Assembly: GCA_022495995.1 (NCBI GenBank)
Contig: JAFEMH010002512.1
Coordinates: forward strand, 271,598-335,597
Length of the DNA stretch: 64,000 bases
From: Adenophora triphylla var. japonica
Lineage: Eukaryota; Streptophyta; Magnoliopsida; Asterales; Campanulaceae
Direction: 5' to 3'
Shown here: in pieces, positions 47,439 to 58,305 of the stretch
Layout of the letters: every line of letters begins with the position of its first letter
Position numbering within the stretch: the first letter of the stretch is position 1
Notes under the pieces: model-generated
Told to the model about the DNA's origin: nothing
Databases searched by the model: none
Seen by the model: the letters and a program-made list of their open reading frames with translations, nothing else
Position numbers and translations under genes: made by a program

Positions 47439-49775
47439 ATGCCTCAACCAAGGAGAAATAATGAGAATGACATTCCCCATATTGATGACTGTGGATCATT
47501 TGAAATATATGCATCAAAAATTAAAACATACCTTGATGCCAATAGTATCTGGAATTGGTATGCTCTTGAAAATGAAGTCACATACCCTGTATCTGTTGAT
47601 ACAAATGGTGGACCTAGCAAAGTAAAATCTCCAGAATTCTGGACAGATTCAGAAAGACAGCTAGTCAGTGCCAACCTTAAAGTCAAGAACATACTCCAAA
47701 AGAGTGTTAATGACTCACTTGCTCAAGAAATTGCCAAGGAACCAACTGTAAAGGCTGCTTGGGAAATCATCCATACCAAGTTCCAAAAACACACCTGTGT
47801 TAGAACATAAAACCTATACAACCTTCTTAGACAACTTGACAACTTCAAGTTCTACCCTGGTGAGAAAGTAAGTGCTGCAAAACCAATGTTTGAAGACTTG
47901 GTAAGATCCATTGCTGATCATGGTAAAACCTTTGAGAACCAAGATCCGTGTCTCAAAATATACTCCAACCTTCCTCAAGAATATGAGAAGGTAGCTCTAC
48001 CAATAAGAGAAGGCTCAGAATGGAGCACCATGACTGTTGAACAATACTTTGGTAAGCTTGAAGCTTATGAACTAGAAGGAATGATAAAACTCCAACCAGT
48101 TCCTTCCATTTCACAAACCCTTGCCTTAACTTCACAAGAAACCACTCAAAAACCAATCACCCAACAAGACATTGATTCCATGGTTCTTCTTTCCCTCCAA
48201 AAAGTAAACCTTCCCTCAAACAACCTGTCTCAAGGAGATCTACCTAGTCTCATATCCATGGCTGTCAGAAATACCTTGAGAGCACATAAGAAGTCCTTTG
48301 AGAGAAGCTATAGCCCATCCACCTCTGATCAAGAAAACCCTAAAAAGAAAGTTGAATGCTTCAACTGTAAGAAGCTTGGACATTACTCATCTGATTGCCC
48401 TGAACCAAGGAAACCTAGGGAAAATCACACAGCTAAGAAGTTCTCATACTCCAAGGAGATTATTCACAGTTCAAGGTGTAACTGCTACAACTGCACAAAG
48501 AAGAAAAATGAAAAGAACAAAGAGCAAGTATTGATTGCTGACTCATCTAAGTTTAGTGATGAGGAATGTGACTACAGTGACTCTGAAAGTGAAGGAGAAG
48601 AGGCAATGATATGCTTGATGGCTGGAGATGATGAAGACTCAGACAATGAAGAAGATCTTGAAGCCTTAGTTGTTGCTGAAGAACTAAAACAGGTACCTCA
48701 ATTTAACACTTTAAATAATGAAGAATTTAAGCAATTAATTAGTACTCTTTTAATTCAAATAAAAAGACACCAAACTGGCTTTGCTTCATTGCTCACTGAT
48801 AATCTATCCCAAAGTAAAGCCATTGAAAGCCTTGAAAGAGCCAACCAAGGACTGAAAGTTCAAAACCTTATGCTTGAAAAAGCCAATGAAGAGCTGACAG
48901 CTGTGAATTCTAAACTTCTGGAAACCAACATCAATCTTGAAAAGGAAAATGAATCCTTCAGAAAGAAGTTTGAAACCTGGAACAACTCTGGAGAAGCCTT
49001 GACCCACTTTAGCTACAACCAAAGACACCCAGGTGAAAAATCAGGAATTGGAGCTAACAATCCTACTATGTACACATATACCCCTCTTACTGATGAAAGG
49101 GCCATTGACAAGATGGTTCTTGAAAGCATGAACTATGTCAAAGCCCAAGAAAATGTTTATCCTATCCAAACCAAGGAAGATCTCAAGAAAAAGGGAAAAA
49201 TGGATGAAGCTAGCTCCAGCCACACTGATGTATCAACTCCAGATAGCCCCACTCACACTGATAAAACTCATATAGCCATCTTAAAACAGTCAAAAGGAAA
49301 AGGAAAACAAGCAAGCAAAGGTAAATACATATGGCAAAAGAAAGGAATCAAGGAGCAAATGAAGGAGAACCAACCAAGACATGAAGGACAGCAGAGGTCT
49401 CCTAGACAACCAAGACATGGTGGACAGCAGAGGTCTCCTAGACAGCCAAGATATGGTGGATAGCAGAGGTCTCTAAGACAGCAAAGATTCTATGATCATC
49501 ACTCATATGCCAAACCTCAAAGACCTAACTGGCCATTCTCAAATGGAAGAAACCATGCCCAACACAATACCTCTCCTAGATCATCTCATAATTCCCCAAG
49601 CCATTCTCAGTTTCATAACCAAAACCAATTCTTTTCTCCCAACCAATTTCTTAATCAATCCCAACCTATTGCTCCTACTCCCTATATGCTGCAAATCATG
49701 GGATATTATAATGCCCTAAACCAGTACTTTGGAAAGAGAGCAATGAACAAAGCTAGGGTACCAAAGAAATTCTAA
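47439..49775 (+). pseudogene. gag: Copia-A gag pseudogene (779 codons, two in-frame nonsense codons)
   Basis: Structural capsid/nucleocapsid protein of the copia particle. Starts MPQPRRNNENDIPHIDDCG just after the Copia-B insertion. It runs in a single frame to VPKKF at 49772 and the stop at 49773-49775, with TAA at 47808-47810 (relatives have CAA) and TAG at 49461-49463 (relatives have CAG). The capsid region has YPGEKV and TVEQYFGKLEAYELEG; the zinc knuckle is CFNCKKLGHYSSDC (about 48356-48400). An acidic DSESEGEEAMICLMAGDDED block, a coiled coil, and a basic tail with three GQQRSPRQPR-type repeats follow. Both stops are C-to-T changes. No frameshifts are seen. Confidence 0.92.
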
Positions 49776-49830
49776 TCCTTTGGACCCAAAAGAATAAAGG
49801 GTACCATAAATATATTTTTCTGTTTTGTAG
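49758..49830 (+). other. Putative gag-pol intron of Copia-A (73 nt)
   Basis: GCTAGG/GTACCAAAG at the donor, TTTTTCTGTTTTGTAG/GAACCTAGG at the acceptor, a CTAAT branch-like word at 49772, and T-rich sequence before the acceptor. Unspliced RNA ends gag at TAA (49773-49775). Spliced RNA joins gag codon AGG to GAA CCT AGG and the protease frame. Confidence 0.55.
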
Positions 49831-52800
49831 GAACCTAGGAAAGGAATATGGTACTTGGACAGTGGATGCAGCAGGCACATGACTTACAACAAGGAGTGGC
49901 TACAACAATATGTCCCTAAAAATTGTCCAAATGTAATTTTTGGTGACAATTCTCAAGCCAAAGTCAAAGGATCAGGAAACCTTGTTACTAAAGATATTAT
50001 TTTCACTAATGTATCTTATATAGAGCTCAAGCACAATTTGATTAGCCTTAGTCAGATTTGTGATAAGGGATATCATGTTGTTTGTTCCTAAAACCACTGC
50101 ACTGTCAAGGATGTCAACAACAAATCAATCCTCGCTGGAATAAGAAAAGGCAACCTCTACTGTCTAAACCTAGAAATTGTGGATTCCTCAGATGCCCATT
50201 GCCTACTCTCCTTCAGTCAATCTGACATGTCTTGGCTATGGCACAAAAGATTGGCTCACTTAAACCTGAAAAGTATCTCAAAACTATCCAACTCAAACCT
50301 AGTAAAAGGCCTACCCAAAATACCCTTCAAAAAGGACAAGTTGTGCAAAGCTTGTCAATGTGGAAAACAAAAGAAAACCTCCTTCACTGCCAAAACCAGA
50401 TTAGATACCTCAAAACCACTTCAACTTCTCCACATGGACCTTTTTGGACCCATCAGAACTAGATCTCTTGGTGGAAAGAGATACTCTCTTGTTGTAGTTG
50501 ATGACTACACCAGATTTACTTGGATCATCCTTCTTGAATCTAAAAGAGATACATTAGAACAACTTGTCAAACTGTTCAATAAAATTCAAAACCAAAAGGG
50601 TTTATCCATCATCAAAATCAGATCTGATCATGGTAAGGAATTTGAGAATACTGGTGTTGAAGAATACTGTGATCAAAAAGGGATTGAGCACAATTTCTCT
50701 GCTCCTAGAACTCCTCAGCAAAATGGGGTTGCTGAAAGAAAGAATAGAACAATTTGTGAAGCAGCAAGGTCTATGCTGTCAGAGCACAACCTTCCCAAGT
50801 ATTTTTGGGGTAAAGCAGTCACTGTATGCTGTCTATGTTCAGAACAAGACTCTTATCAACAAGTTTCACTCCAAGACTCCCTATGAACTTTGGAATGGAA
50901 GAACACCAACCATTTCATACTTCCATGGCTTTGGAAGTAGATGCTTCATACACAACAATGGGAAAAACAATCTTGACAAATTTGATTCAAAAAGTGATGA
51001 AGGAATTTTCCTTGGATACTCCAACACTAGCAAATCCTATAGGGTTTACAACAAAAGAAGACTTGTTGTAGAGGAATCAATTCATGTAGACTTTGATGAA
51101 AATAATGACCAAAGTCACACTGAGCTATGTGATTTTGATGAAGCTGTGGGAAATTCAGATAACCTACCTGAAGTGTCTCCTGTGCATGATCCCTCATGTA
51201 TCATTCCTGAAGAAGATTCACCTTCCCTTCACTATATAGTGCCCAAAGACACTAATAAACAACCTACTTTGTTTGACAGCCAAGAATCCCTTCTCAACAG
51301 CAAAGGTGAATCTGACAGCCAAGGTGCACCTCATAACCTACCTTCATCCAGTCATCAAAATTCTCTTGAAAAAGATTCTAACCAACCTGATAACAACTCC
51401 TCTCATTCAATTCCTCAACCTGAAACCATTACCCACATCATTCCTCCAAACAAAAGTATCTATATTGACCTACCTATACACAAAATGGACATTCCACCTG
51501 ACATGTCAGTTCTTGACTCTCTAATGAGTGCCTTCATCTCTCAAATTGAACCCAAAAAGATTAATGAAGCCCTTCAAGACCCAGATTGGATAGAAGCAAT
51601 GGAGGAAGAATTGGAGCAATTTGAAAGAAATAAAGTTTGGAAGCTTGTTCCTAAGCCAAAGAACCAAACTGTCATTGGAACAAGATGGGTTTTTAGGAAT
51701 AAGATGAATGAAGAAGGAGTTGTAGTAAGAAACAAAGATAGACTGGTTGCTCAAGGATACAGACAAGAAGAAGGTATTGACTATGATGAGACTTTTGCAC
51801 CAGTTGCAAGACTTGAAGCTATAAGGTTATTTCTTGCCTATGCTTCATTCAAGAAGATGAAAGTGTTTCAGATGGATGTCAAGAGTGCATTTCTGAATGG
51901 AGTCCTAAATGAAAAGGTGTTTGTATCTCAACCTCCTGGATTTGCGCATCCCAAATTTCCTGATCATGTATACAAATTGGACAAAGCATTATATGGGCTT
52001 AAGCAAGCACCAAGAGCTTGGTATGATACCCTATCTAAATATCTCCTTGGCAAAGGATTTACCAAGGGCCATATTGATAACACTTTGTTTATCAAGAAAT
52101 ATGGAGATGATCAGTTGCTCATACAAGTCTATGTTGATGACATCATCTTTGGCTCATCAAATGAGGACTTGTGCACTGAATTTGGGGATATTATGAAGAA
52201 TTAGTTTTAAATGAGCAAGATTGGTGAGCTCACTTTCTTCTTAGGGCTTCAAGTCAAGCAAATGAAGGAAGGAATATTCATTAACCAAGCTAAATACACA
52301 AGGGATATGATCAAGAAGTTTGACATGCAAACTGCTTCCTCTGCCAAAACTCCCTTGTCAACCACAACCAAACTTCATGCTGATCCAGATGGTCAAAGTG
52401 TAAATCCAACACTTTACAGAAGTTACATTGGATCTCTTCTTTATGTGACAGCTTCAAGACCTGACATTATGTTCAGTGTCTGTCTCTGTGCTAGATTTCA
52501 AGCAAACCCCAAGGAATCTCATCTCTCTGCTGTCAAGAGAATTTTGAGATATCTCAAAGGAACCCCTGATTATGGTTTGTGGTATCCTACTGAATCCCCA
52601 TTTTCTCTAATTGGATTCACTGACTCTGACTATGCTGGATGTAATCTAGATAGAAAATCCACAAGTGGTGGATGCCAATTTATTGGATCTAGAATTATTT
52701 CATGGTCAAGCAAAAAGCAAACCTCAGTAGCCACCTCAACAGCTAAAGCTGAGTATATTGCTGCTGGCTTGTGTTGTTCACAAATACTTTACCTCAAAAG

Positions 52801-53077
52801 TCAACTACAAGACTTTGGAATTGAATTGTCTAACATTCCCATCTTTTGTGACAACTCAAGTACAATTGCCATGATAGAAAATCCTGTCCAACACTCAAAA
52901 ACAAAGCATATTGAGGTCAGACATCACTTCATCAGAGATCATGTTGAAAAAGGGAATATCAACCTTGCTAAAGTTTGTACTGAGGATAATGTCTCTGATA
53001 TTCTAACAAAGGCTATGGATGAGAAAAGATTTGAGATGTTAAGAGCAATGCTAGGCATGATCAACTTACCAAAATAA
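49831..53077 (+). pseudogene. pol: Copia-A pol pseudogene (protease, integrase, RT, RNase H)
   Basis: Protease LDSGCSRHMT at about 49855, stop at 50089-50091. Integrase: WHKRLAH and CKACQCGK zinc residues (50240-50370), DDE in HMDLFG, SDHGKEF and [10 protein letters not shown] (to 50750). A one-base insertion near 50815 shifts the frame. Integrase C-terminus, a long serine/proline-rich linker, then RT (about 51540-52200) with DVKSAFLNG and YVDDI intact. Two stops at 52202-52210, then RNase H to 53077 with DSDYAG, STAKAEY (52733-52753; relatives STAEAEY) and FCDNSST. By alignment to RNase HI the second glutamate is probably the catalytic one, so the K may be tolerated. Ends MINLPK. Confidence 0.92.
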
Positions 53078-53326
53078 AGACTCTTATTCATTAAAGATAA
53101 AACCCTATCTTATGGCCGCTGTCAACAACATGGTATCGACTGGCTAACCCCTTCCACCAAACCAAAAGCCTCTTAAACATCAAAACCAAAATTCATTCCT
53201 ACCTTACAATCAAACATCAAACACAAAGATCATAAAAACAAACATAAATCCATATTACCAAAAGCTTCACTACCCTCCTTCTCATCACAGCAAGCCCTTC
53301 TGAAAAGCTTTGATAGCTAAGGACTG
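53078..53326. other. Copia-A spacer between pol and antisense ORF stops
   Basis: No coding sequence. It corresponds in position and length (about 250 bp) to 40083-40361 of Copia-B. Confidence 0.5.
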
Positions 53327-54313
53327 TCAGTCCTGTTTATCCCATAGCTGATCTTGGAAGTAATCATCCCCATATCCTTTATCACTATAGATAATGTCTG
53401 GAGCTTGATATGCATTCTCTTTAATGTCTCCATATCTCTCTAGCCATACAGGGTGCCTCTCCATAAAAGGATCAATGGCTGTGGTTGAGAACTGCAAAGA
53501 AGGACACACCCTCCTTGGCCACCATTCTTCAACTGCGTTATAAGGAGGATACTCACTGAGTGGTGAGAGAAAGCTGAAGGTACCTGAAGTATTTGTACTT
53601 GCCTATGCAATGATAGCTTGATCAGACTGAGGACCTTCATCTTCACCACCATTCAGAACAGCTGGACTCAAACACTTGAGAAATTGAGAAAACAACTTCA
53701 TATAAACCTTGGAAGGAGAACTTTGCACTCCTGCAAAGTTATCTCCAGTTCCCTGAAGAACTGTTTGGCTAAGAGTTAGGGAATCCCTGGTGACAGCTGT
53801 GTATTCCTTGACAGCTATGAAATCAGGTTGACCAATTTGTGCGTCAACCTTAATCCTTACATTACTATCAAGATTCACTAGCTCACCCAAGGTATAAACC
53901 CTCTCTACACCTTCCTTAACTTGCTTACTTGATTCTCCTTCCCTCTCCTTTCTTGACAGCTTAACCTTAGCTGTCAGATCATTATGCCCCTCCTCAACCA
54001 TCTTAGCTTTACCCTTGTTCTTAGCTATCTCCCTCAACCTATTTTTCTCTCCTTCCAAAAGTGCTAGTCTCTCCTCCTCCCAAAATTTCCTTCTTATCTC
54101 TCTCTCTCTCTCAACTCCTCTTCCTTATGTGGATCATCATTGAGCATTTGATCCACTTCATGTTCCAAACCAGTATCAGTTTAGAGCCTATATGACGAAA
54201 CTCTCTCTCGAACCTTGCTCTCTTGTTTCATCTACCCTTGGACTTTGAAAAACAAGTCTCTTTCTTTGTCTTAGCCATTTTGCTAGGGTGAACTTTGAAA
54301 CAAGTCTTCCCAT
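53327..54313 (-). pseudogene. Copia-A antisense ORF (conserved, function unknown, frameshifted)
   Basis: Minus strand, tail-to-tail with pol. A start at 54313 gives MGRLVSKF, matching MGRFSSKF in Copia-B; the frame then shifts. The body (54058-53603) has basic KNKGKAKMVEEG, VERVYTLGEL and GTGDNFAGV. After another frameshift near 53610 comes FSFLSP-like sequence, then EEWWPRRVCPSLQFS and ERHPVWLERY (to about 53400) and a stop at 53327. Motif order is identical to the Copia-B ORF, and the strongest conservation is in the WWPRR...HPVWL block. No known domain. Length would be close to 300 residues if unbroken. Confidence 0.72.
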
Positions 54314-54819
54314 TAGCTATGAATGAAATGAATTTGGTAAATTTCTTCATCTAAACTATTTCCTTTTATAGCCAAATTTAGTTTCAGTCAAAATAGTGGC
54401 AATGATTATTCAAAATAGGCTTGGCTGGTCATTAAGTCGACGGCTATGAATTTAGTTCTTGCCAAATCGAGGAAGTTTTGGAACTTGCCACTAACACATA
54501 TCTATTAATGTCTCTGTTTATTCCCTCTGAAATTTTGCCTTTGTGTACGGAAATAACTCCCATGGTTTATGGGAAGTTATTGTACAAGTAATGAGTGGAG
54601 ACAAATAACACTGTTCATGAACAGTCTCTCTCTTAAATGCAAATTTTAACCGATGCAGTAACCCACGTATTAGCCGTTGAACTCCACCAATCCCCACATC
54701 AATTACCATTTAACCTTGCAAAAATAACCTTTCTTCCTTCAAACTGTCTTCTTCCTCCTAAATCCTCTCTCTGATTTACTCTGTTCTTCAAAACCCTAAA
54801 AACCCTGTTTCATTCAACA
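54314..54819. promoter_or_regulatory. Divergent intergenic region between Copia-A antisense and sense ORFs
   Basis: Holds the palindrome CTGTTCATGAACAG (54611-54624), about 300 bp from the antisense ATG, and the antisense TATA box at 54363-54370. Before the sense ORF (54720-54819) the sequence is pyrimidine-rich like a plant 5' UTR; I see no clear sense TATA box. A second inverted repeat, ACTCCCATGGTTTATGGGAAGT, lies at about 54547-54568. Confidence 0.55.
54363..54370 (-). promoter_or_regulatory. TATA box of the Copia-A antisense ORF
   Basis: Minus-strand TTTGGCTATAAAAGG, 57 bp before the ATG at 54313. The Copia-B equivalent is at 22357-22364. Confidence 0.6.
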
Positions 54820-57800
54820 ATGTCTTACCCTCAAGCCCATGGTTACTTCATCAAACCTGAATTTTATGAGTATGAGGTTGGAGCTCTAATCAAGGAACTC
54901 TTGGAATCAAATAATCTCTGCAAAATGATGGAAGCTCAACCTCCCATCTATGAGAAGCTATGCAGAGAAATATTTATGAAGGGAGAAAGACAGCAATCTG
55001 GAGCAATAAGGATCAATATTGAAGGGACTGAAATCAATGTGACTCAAAGCTTGTGTCCAAAGTTTACAATATCCCAATCAAGAATGAAGGCCTCTGCAAC
55101 CTCGGAATAGAAAAGATAACAACTTGGAACCTTTCTACAAGAGATTCTTTGATAAACCTACTACAAATTATCAAGTTTGGTTCAAGATAAACCAATCATG
55201 AAGAAAGACCTTGACCTATTCAAATTAACCCTAATGGATGTTGTCATCAAAGGGTTTGATGGAAAGCAATCCTCCTTTGACCAAATCAGTCCAAATGAAT
55301 GGAAACAAGCCCTCAGTTTGATAACCAAGGAGATTAACTGGAGTGTTGCATTGCTTCACAACTTCCAACTTGCCATATCCCCTTCTCCTTGGAAATTCAA
55401 AAAGCAAAATCCCAGAATGAACAATTTCAGATTCATGAGTGGAATTCTTCATCATATCATTCCAAGATTGAATCCTCCTCTTAAAGATGAGTGGCTTGAG
55501 TCTACATCCCTGATGCCTACCAGGAGCTTCAGCTTGAGTACATTCAAACTCAAGGGTAAGAAAAAGTTAGAGCTTGGGGACAGCTCTGAGAACTTGGATG
55601 AAGCCTCAAAGAGACTGAAAGAAAAATCTGAAAAAGATATGAAGACATGGAAGTCATTGGTGAATATGGTCAATGATAAGAGATCCAAGAGAAAGCATGA
55701 CAAGTGTGTCATAATAGGGGAAAGAGCTCAAGAGACCTCCCCTAGCAAGATCAAAAGGAGAAAAAGCCTAGCTAAGATGAAACGAACTGGAAAAGGAAAG
55801 AAGCTTAGAAAAGGAAAGGAAGTTCAAGAAGAGATAGTGGAAGCTGTTGAGCAAGAAAGTGCTCAAGGGACTGACAAAGGGAAGATGGTTGCTGAGGAAC
55901 AAGCTGAAAGTGAAGATTCCCAATCAGATCCTATCTTCAAAGCCATTGATGAGTATGCTGGTGAAGAGGAAGAATGCAGTGACACTGAGAGTGATGAAAA
56001 TGTGAGAAGAGCTATTGCTTTGAATCATTAATGGAAGCTAGAGCAGCCCGAGGTTGGACGGTCATGGGGACGGCTATGGAAGCCTCCTCGGCGGCTAAGG
56101 TTGCCTCCAAGTGCTGAGATCCCATCTAAGGTAATCTCCACCCCTTCTCTTGCTCTCAATACATTCTCTAGGAAGAGAAAGTCTGATAAAGATGCTCCCC
56201 CATCCAAAAAGTTGAAGCCAACCACACCTCAACCCTCCTCATCTAAAGATCAATCTAGTTCACCTCATGACTCTGTGGCTCAAGGCATCCTAAATCTCAA
56301 TCCCTCCAACATCAGTCCAAATGAGCCTAGTGTTGAAAAGATAGGGGGAATAGCCTAGCTACGAAAAGGATGAGCATCGGTTAAGGGGGGAACAACGGTC
56401 CTCCTTCTCCCATTTTGACAGCTAAGCCACTCTCTGGTCATTCATCACCAACTGATAGCCCCTCAGATTCTTCCCCTATTACTGAAAACATCTTCAAAGC
56501 CTCTGAAGGTCTTTCCTTAGAAGATCCCAAGCATGTCCCTGCTGTTCTCTATTACTTGAGACAACTATTAACTGAGGAAGAAACCGAAAAGGCCTTGAAA
56601 CTTATCAAAACCAGAGATTTGGCTAAGAAAGCAAGCATGCACGAACACAGACCCCTTCTAACACCTGCACCTCAACCCAAACCTGTTGAACCTATTCAAA
56701 CTCAAGAACCTTATTTTGCTACCCAAGATCCTGAATCTCAACCTGAACAAGAATCCCAATTTAAACCTATTTCTCAATCTAAACCTAGTGAGCCTGATCC
56801 AACCCAAGAAACTCATGATCCTTCTCTTGAGTCTGAAATACTCCCTTCTTGTGAACCCTGGATTTTAGACTGTGACATTGATTTTTCCCTACCCTCCATC
56901 TTGGCTGTCCACCAAAGATTGAAAGAGATTACTCATTTTCCTGAGATTGCTAATCCTAACTTAATCCCTAATCCTTGGTTGTTGAGCAAAAATTCCATCA
57001 TGATCCATGCAAGAAACAGGTGTGGTCTCATTATGTTTGCCCATGAGGAATGGAAAAGATATAGGATAGCTCTCCCAAACTCCTTCTTTCACAATGCCCC
57101 CAGATTGCCAAACTTCATGGACATTGGAACCATCATTGATTTGGAAATGTTGTTCTCTCAATTATTGTCAAGCAACATCAATGAATGCATCTACATGCCC
57201 TCATCCCTAGTTTATGCCCTCTACATAAACCTTGCTAAAGAGATGTATTGGAGGATCCTTCTCAACAAAGCCAAAATCATGGCTGTCATTGTAAAGCCTA
57301 GCCTGACAGCTATCTTTCCTCCAACTACTTCTGTTCCTCCTTCATTCATCCCCCTAAACACCAGATCTCTCCAATCCAATCTTCCTCCAAACTTCAATCC
57401 TTCAACAATTGTGCCTCCATACCATGTGACCATCACAGACATGCAGAGATTTACAAGGTCTATGATAACCAAAATGAGACACATTTTGGAAGTCTCAAAT
57501 GTTTCCAAGTAAGAAAGGAAGACCTCCAAAGGAAAGAAATTTGTTGAATGCTGAAGAAGAAGAATTTGCTAACACGGGAAAGAGAGCCTCACGGTGCTTT
57601 GCTCCCAATGTGATTGGTCAAGTGATGATGAAGATGATTCTCCTGTGATGAAAGCAAAAGCATCAGGTTCTCAACACTCCTCCTTGTTCTCACCTTTGTC
57701 ACAACAGATCCTCCTACACATCAACCTCAACAACCACAGTCTCTCTTCAATCAAACCCGCACTTCTTCCTCTTAACCTCTTTGCCGGGAATCCAGAGGTC

Positions 57801-58080
57801 AAAGCTCAAAACCAAAGAGAGACTCCCCTAAATAGGGCAATGGAGACTAAGAGAGATGATTGAAGAACCTCTCTCCAAGAGGCCGTTCTCAAAAAGGAAG
57901 GCGAAGATCAATCCTTCACATATGATGATGAGATGAAATTTCGGGAATGGAGCAAATGAGATGTATTATAGAGGTGTTGATGACAAGATGAAAAGGAGAG
58001 TATTGCTTGCGCGAGAGAAGAAAGAGAAGAGAATCCTTATGGCAAAAAGAAGAAGAGAAAGAGATGAATTTTCCGATTAA
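54820..58080 (+). pseudogene. Copia-A sense ORF downstream of pol (conserved, function unknown, broken)
   Basis: Starts MSYPQAHGYFIKPEFYEYEV, then IKELLESNNL and PPIYEKLCREI. Frameshifts at about 55055-55190; then 55177-56031 with SSFDQISPNEWKQALSL, LLHNFQLAIS and MNNFRFMSGIL, a charged region, and a stop at 56031. A basic nuclear-signal-like segment RKRKSDKDAPPSKKLK lies near 56170-56215. Piece 56415-57512 has a P/Q/E-rich stretch, then EPWILDCDIDFS, ARNRCGLIMFAHEEW, MLFSQLLSS and MPSSLVYAL. The C-terminal EMYYRGV-type tail is recognisable at about 57955-58078 after more frameshifts. Block order equals Copia-B 21990-18701, supporting a real family protein. The position is that of the envelope-like gene of sireviruses, but membrane features are not evident. 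Confidence 0.7.
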
Positions 58081-58305
58081 AGAAAATTTTATGTCTTTGT
58101 TTGGTTAAGTACTTTTAATCCCTACCTTTTTTTTACGCTTTAAAAAACAATGTTTATTTTTGGATAATGTGTTTGTTTTAAAGCTCTTTTGATTGAATCA
58201 AGAAGATTAAGTTCATCTTTCATTGGTATATTCAAATTCATGAGTATCTTCGCAAAGAGTTATATCTTTAATAGATATATTAGCTTTTTGCCAAAAAGGG
58301 GAAAT
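58081..58305 (+). other. Copia-A 3' untranslated region and polypurine tract
   Basis: AT-rich spacer ending in CCAAAAAGGGGAAAT (58291-58305), the purine tract that primes plus-strand synthesis, abutting the 3' LTR. Confidence 0.8.

Noticed and set aside
54820..58080. Calling the sense ORF an envelope gene
   Set aside because: Only its position fits. I see no reliable signal peptide, transmembrane segment or fusion-like motif, and it has a nuclear-signal-like basic stretch.
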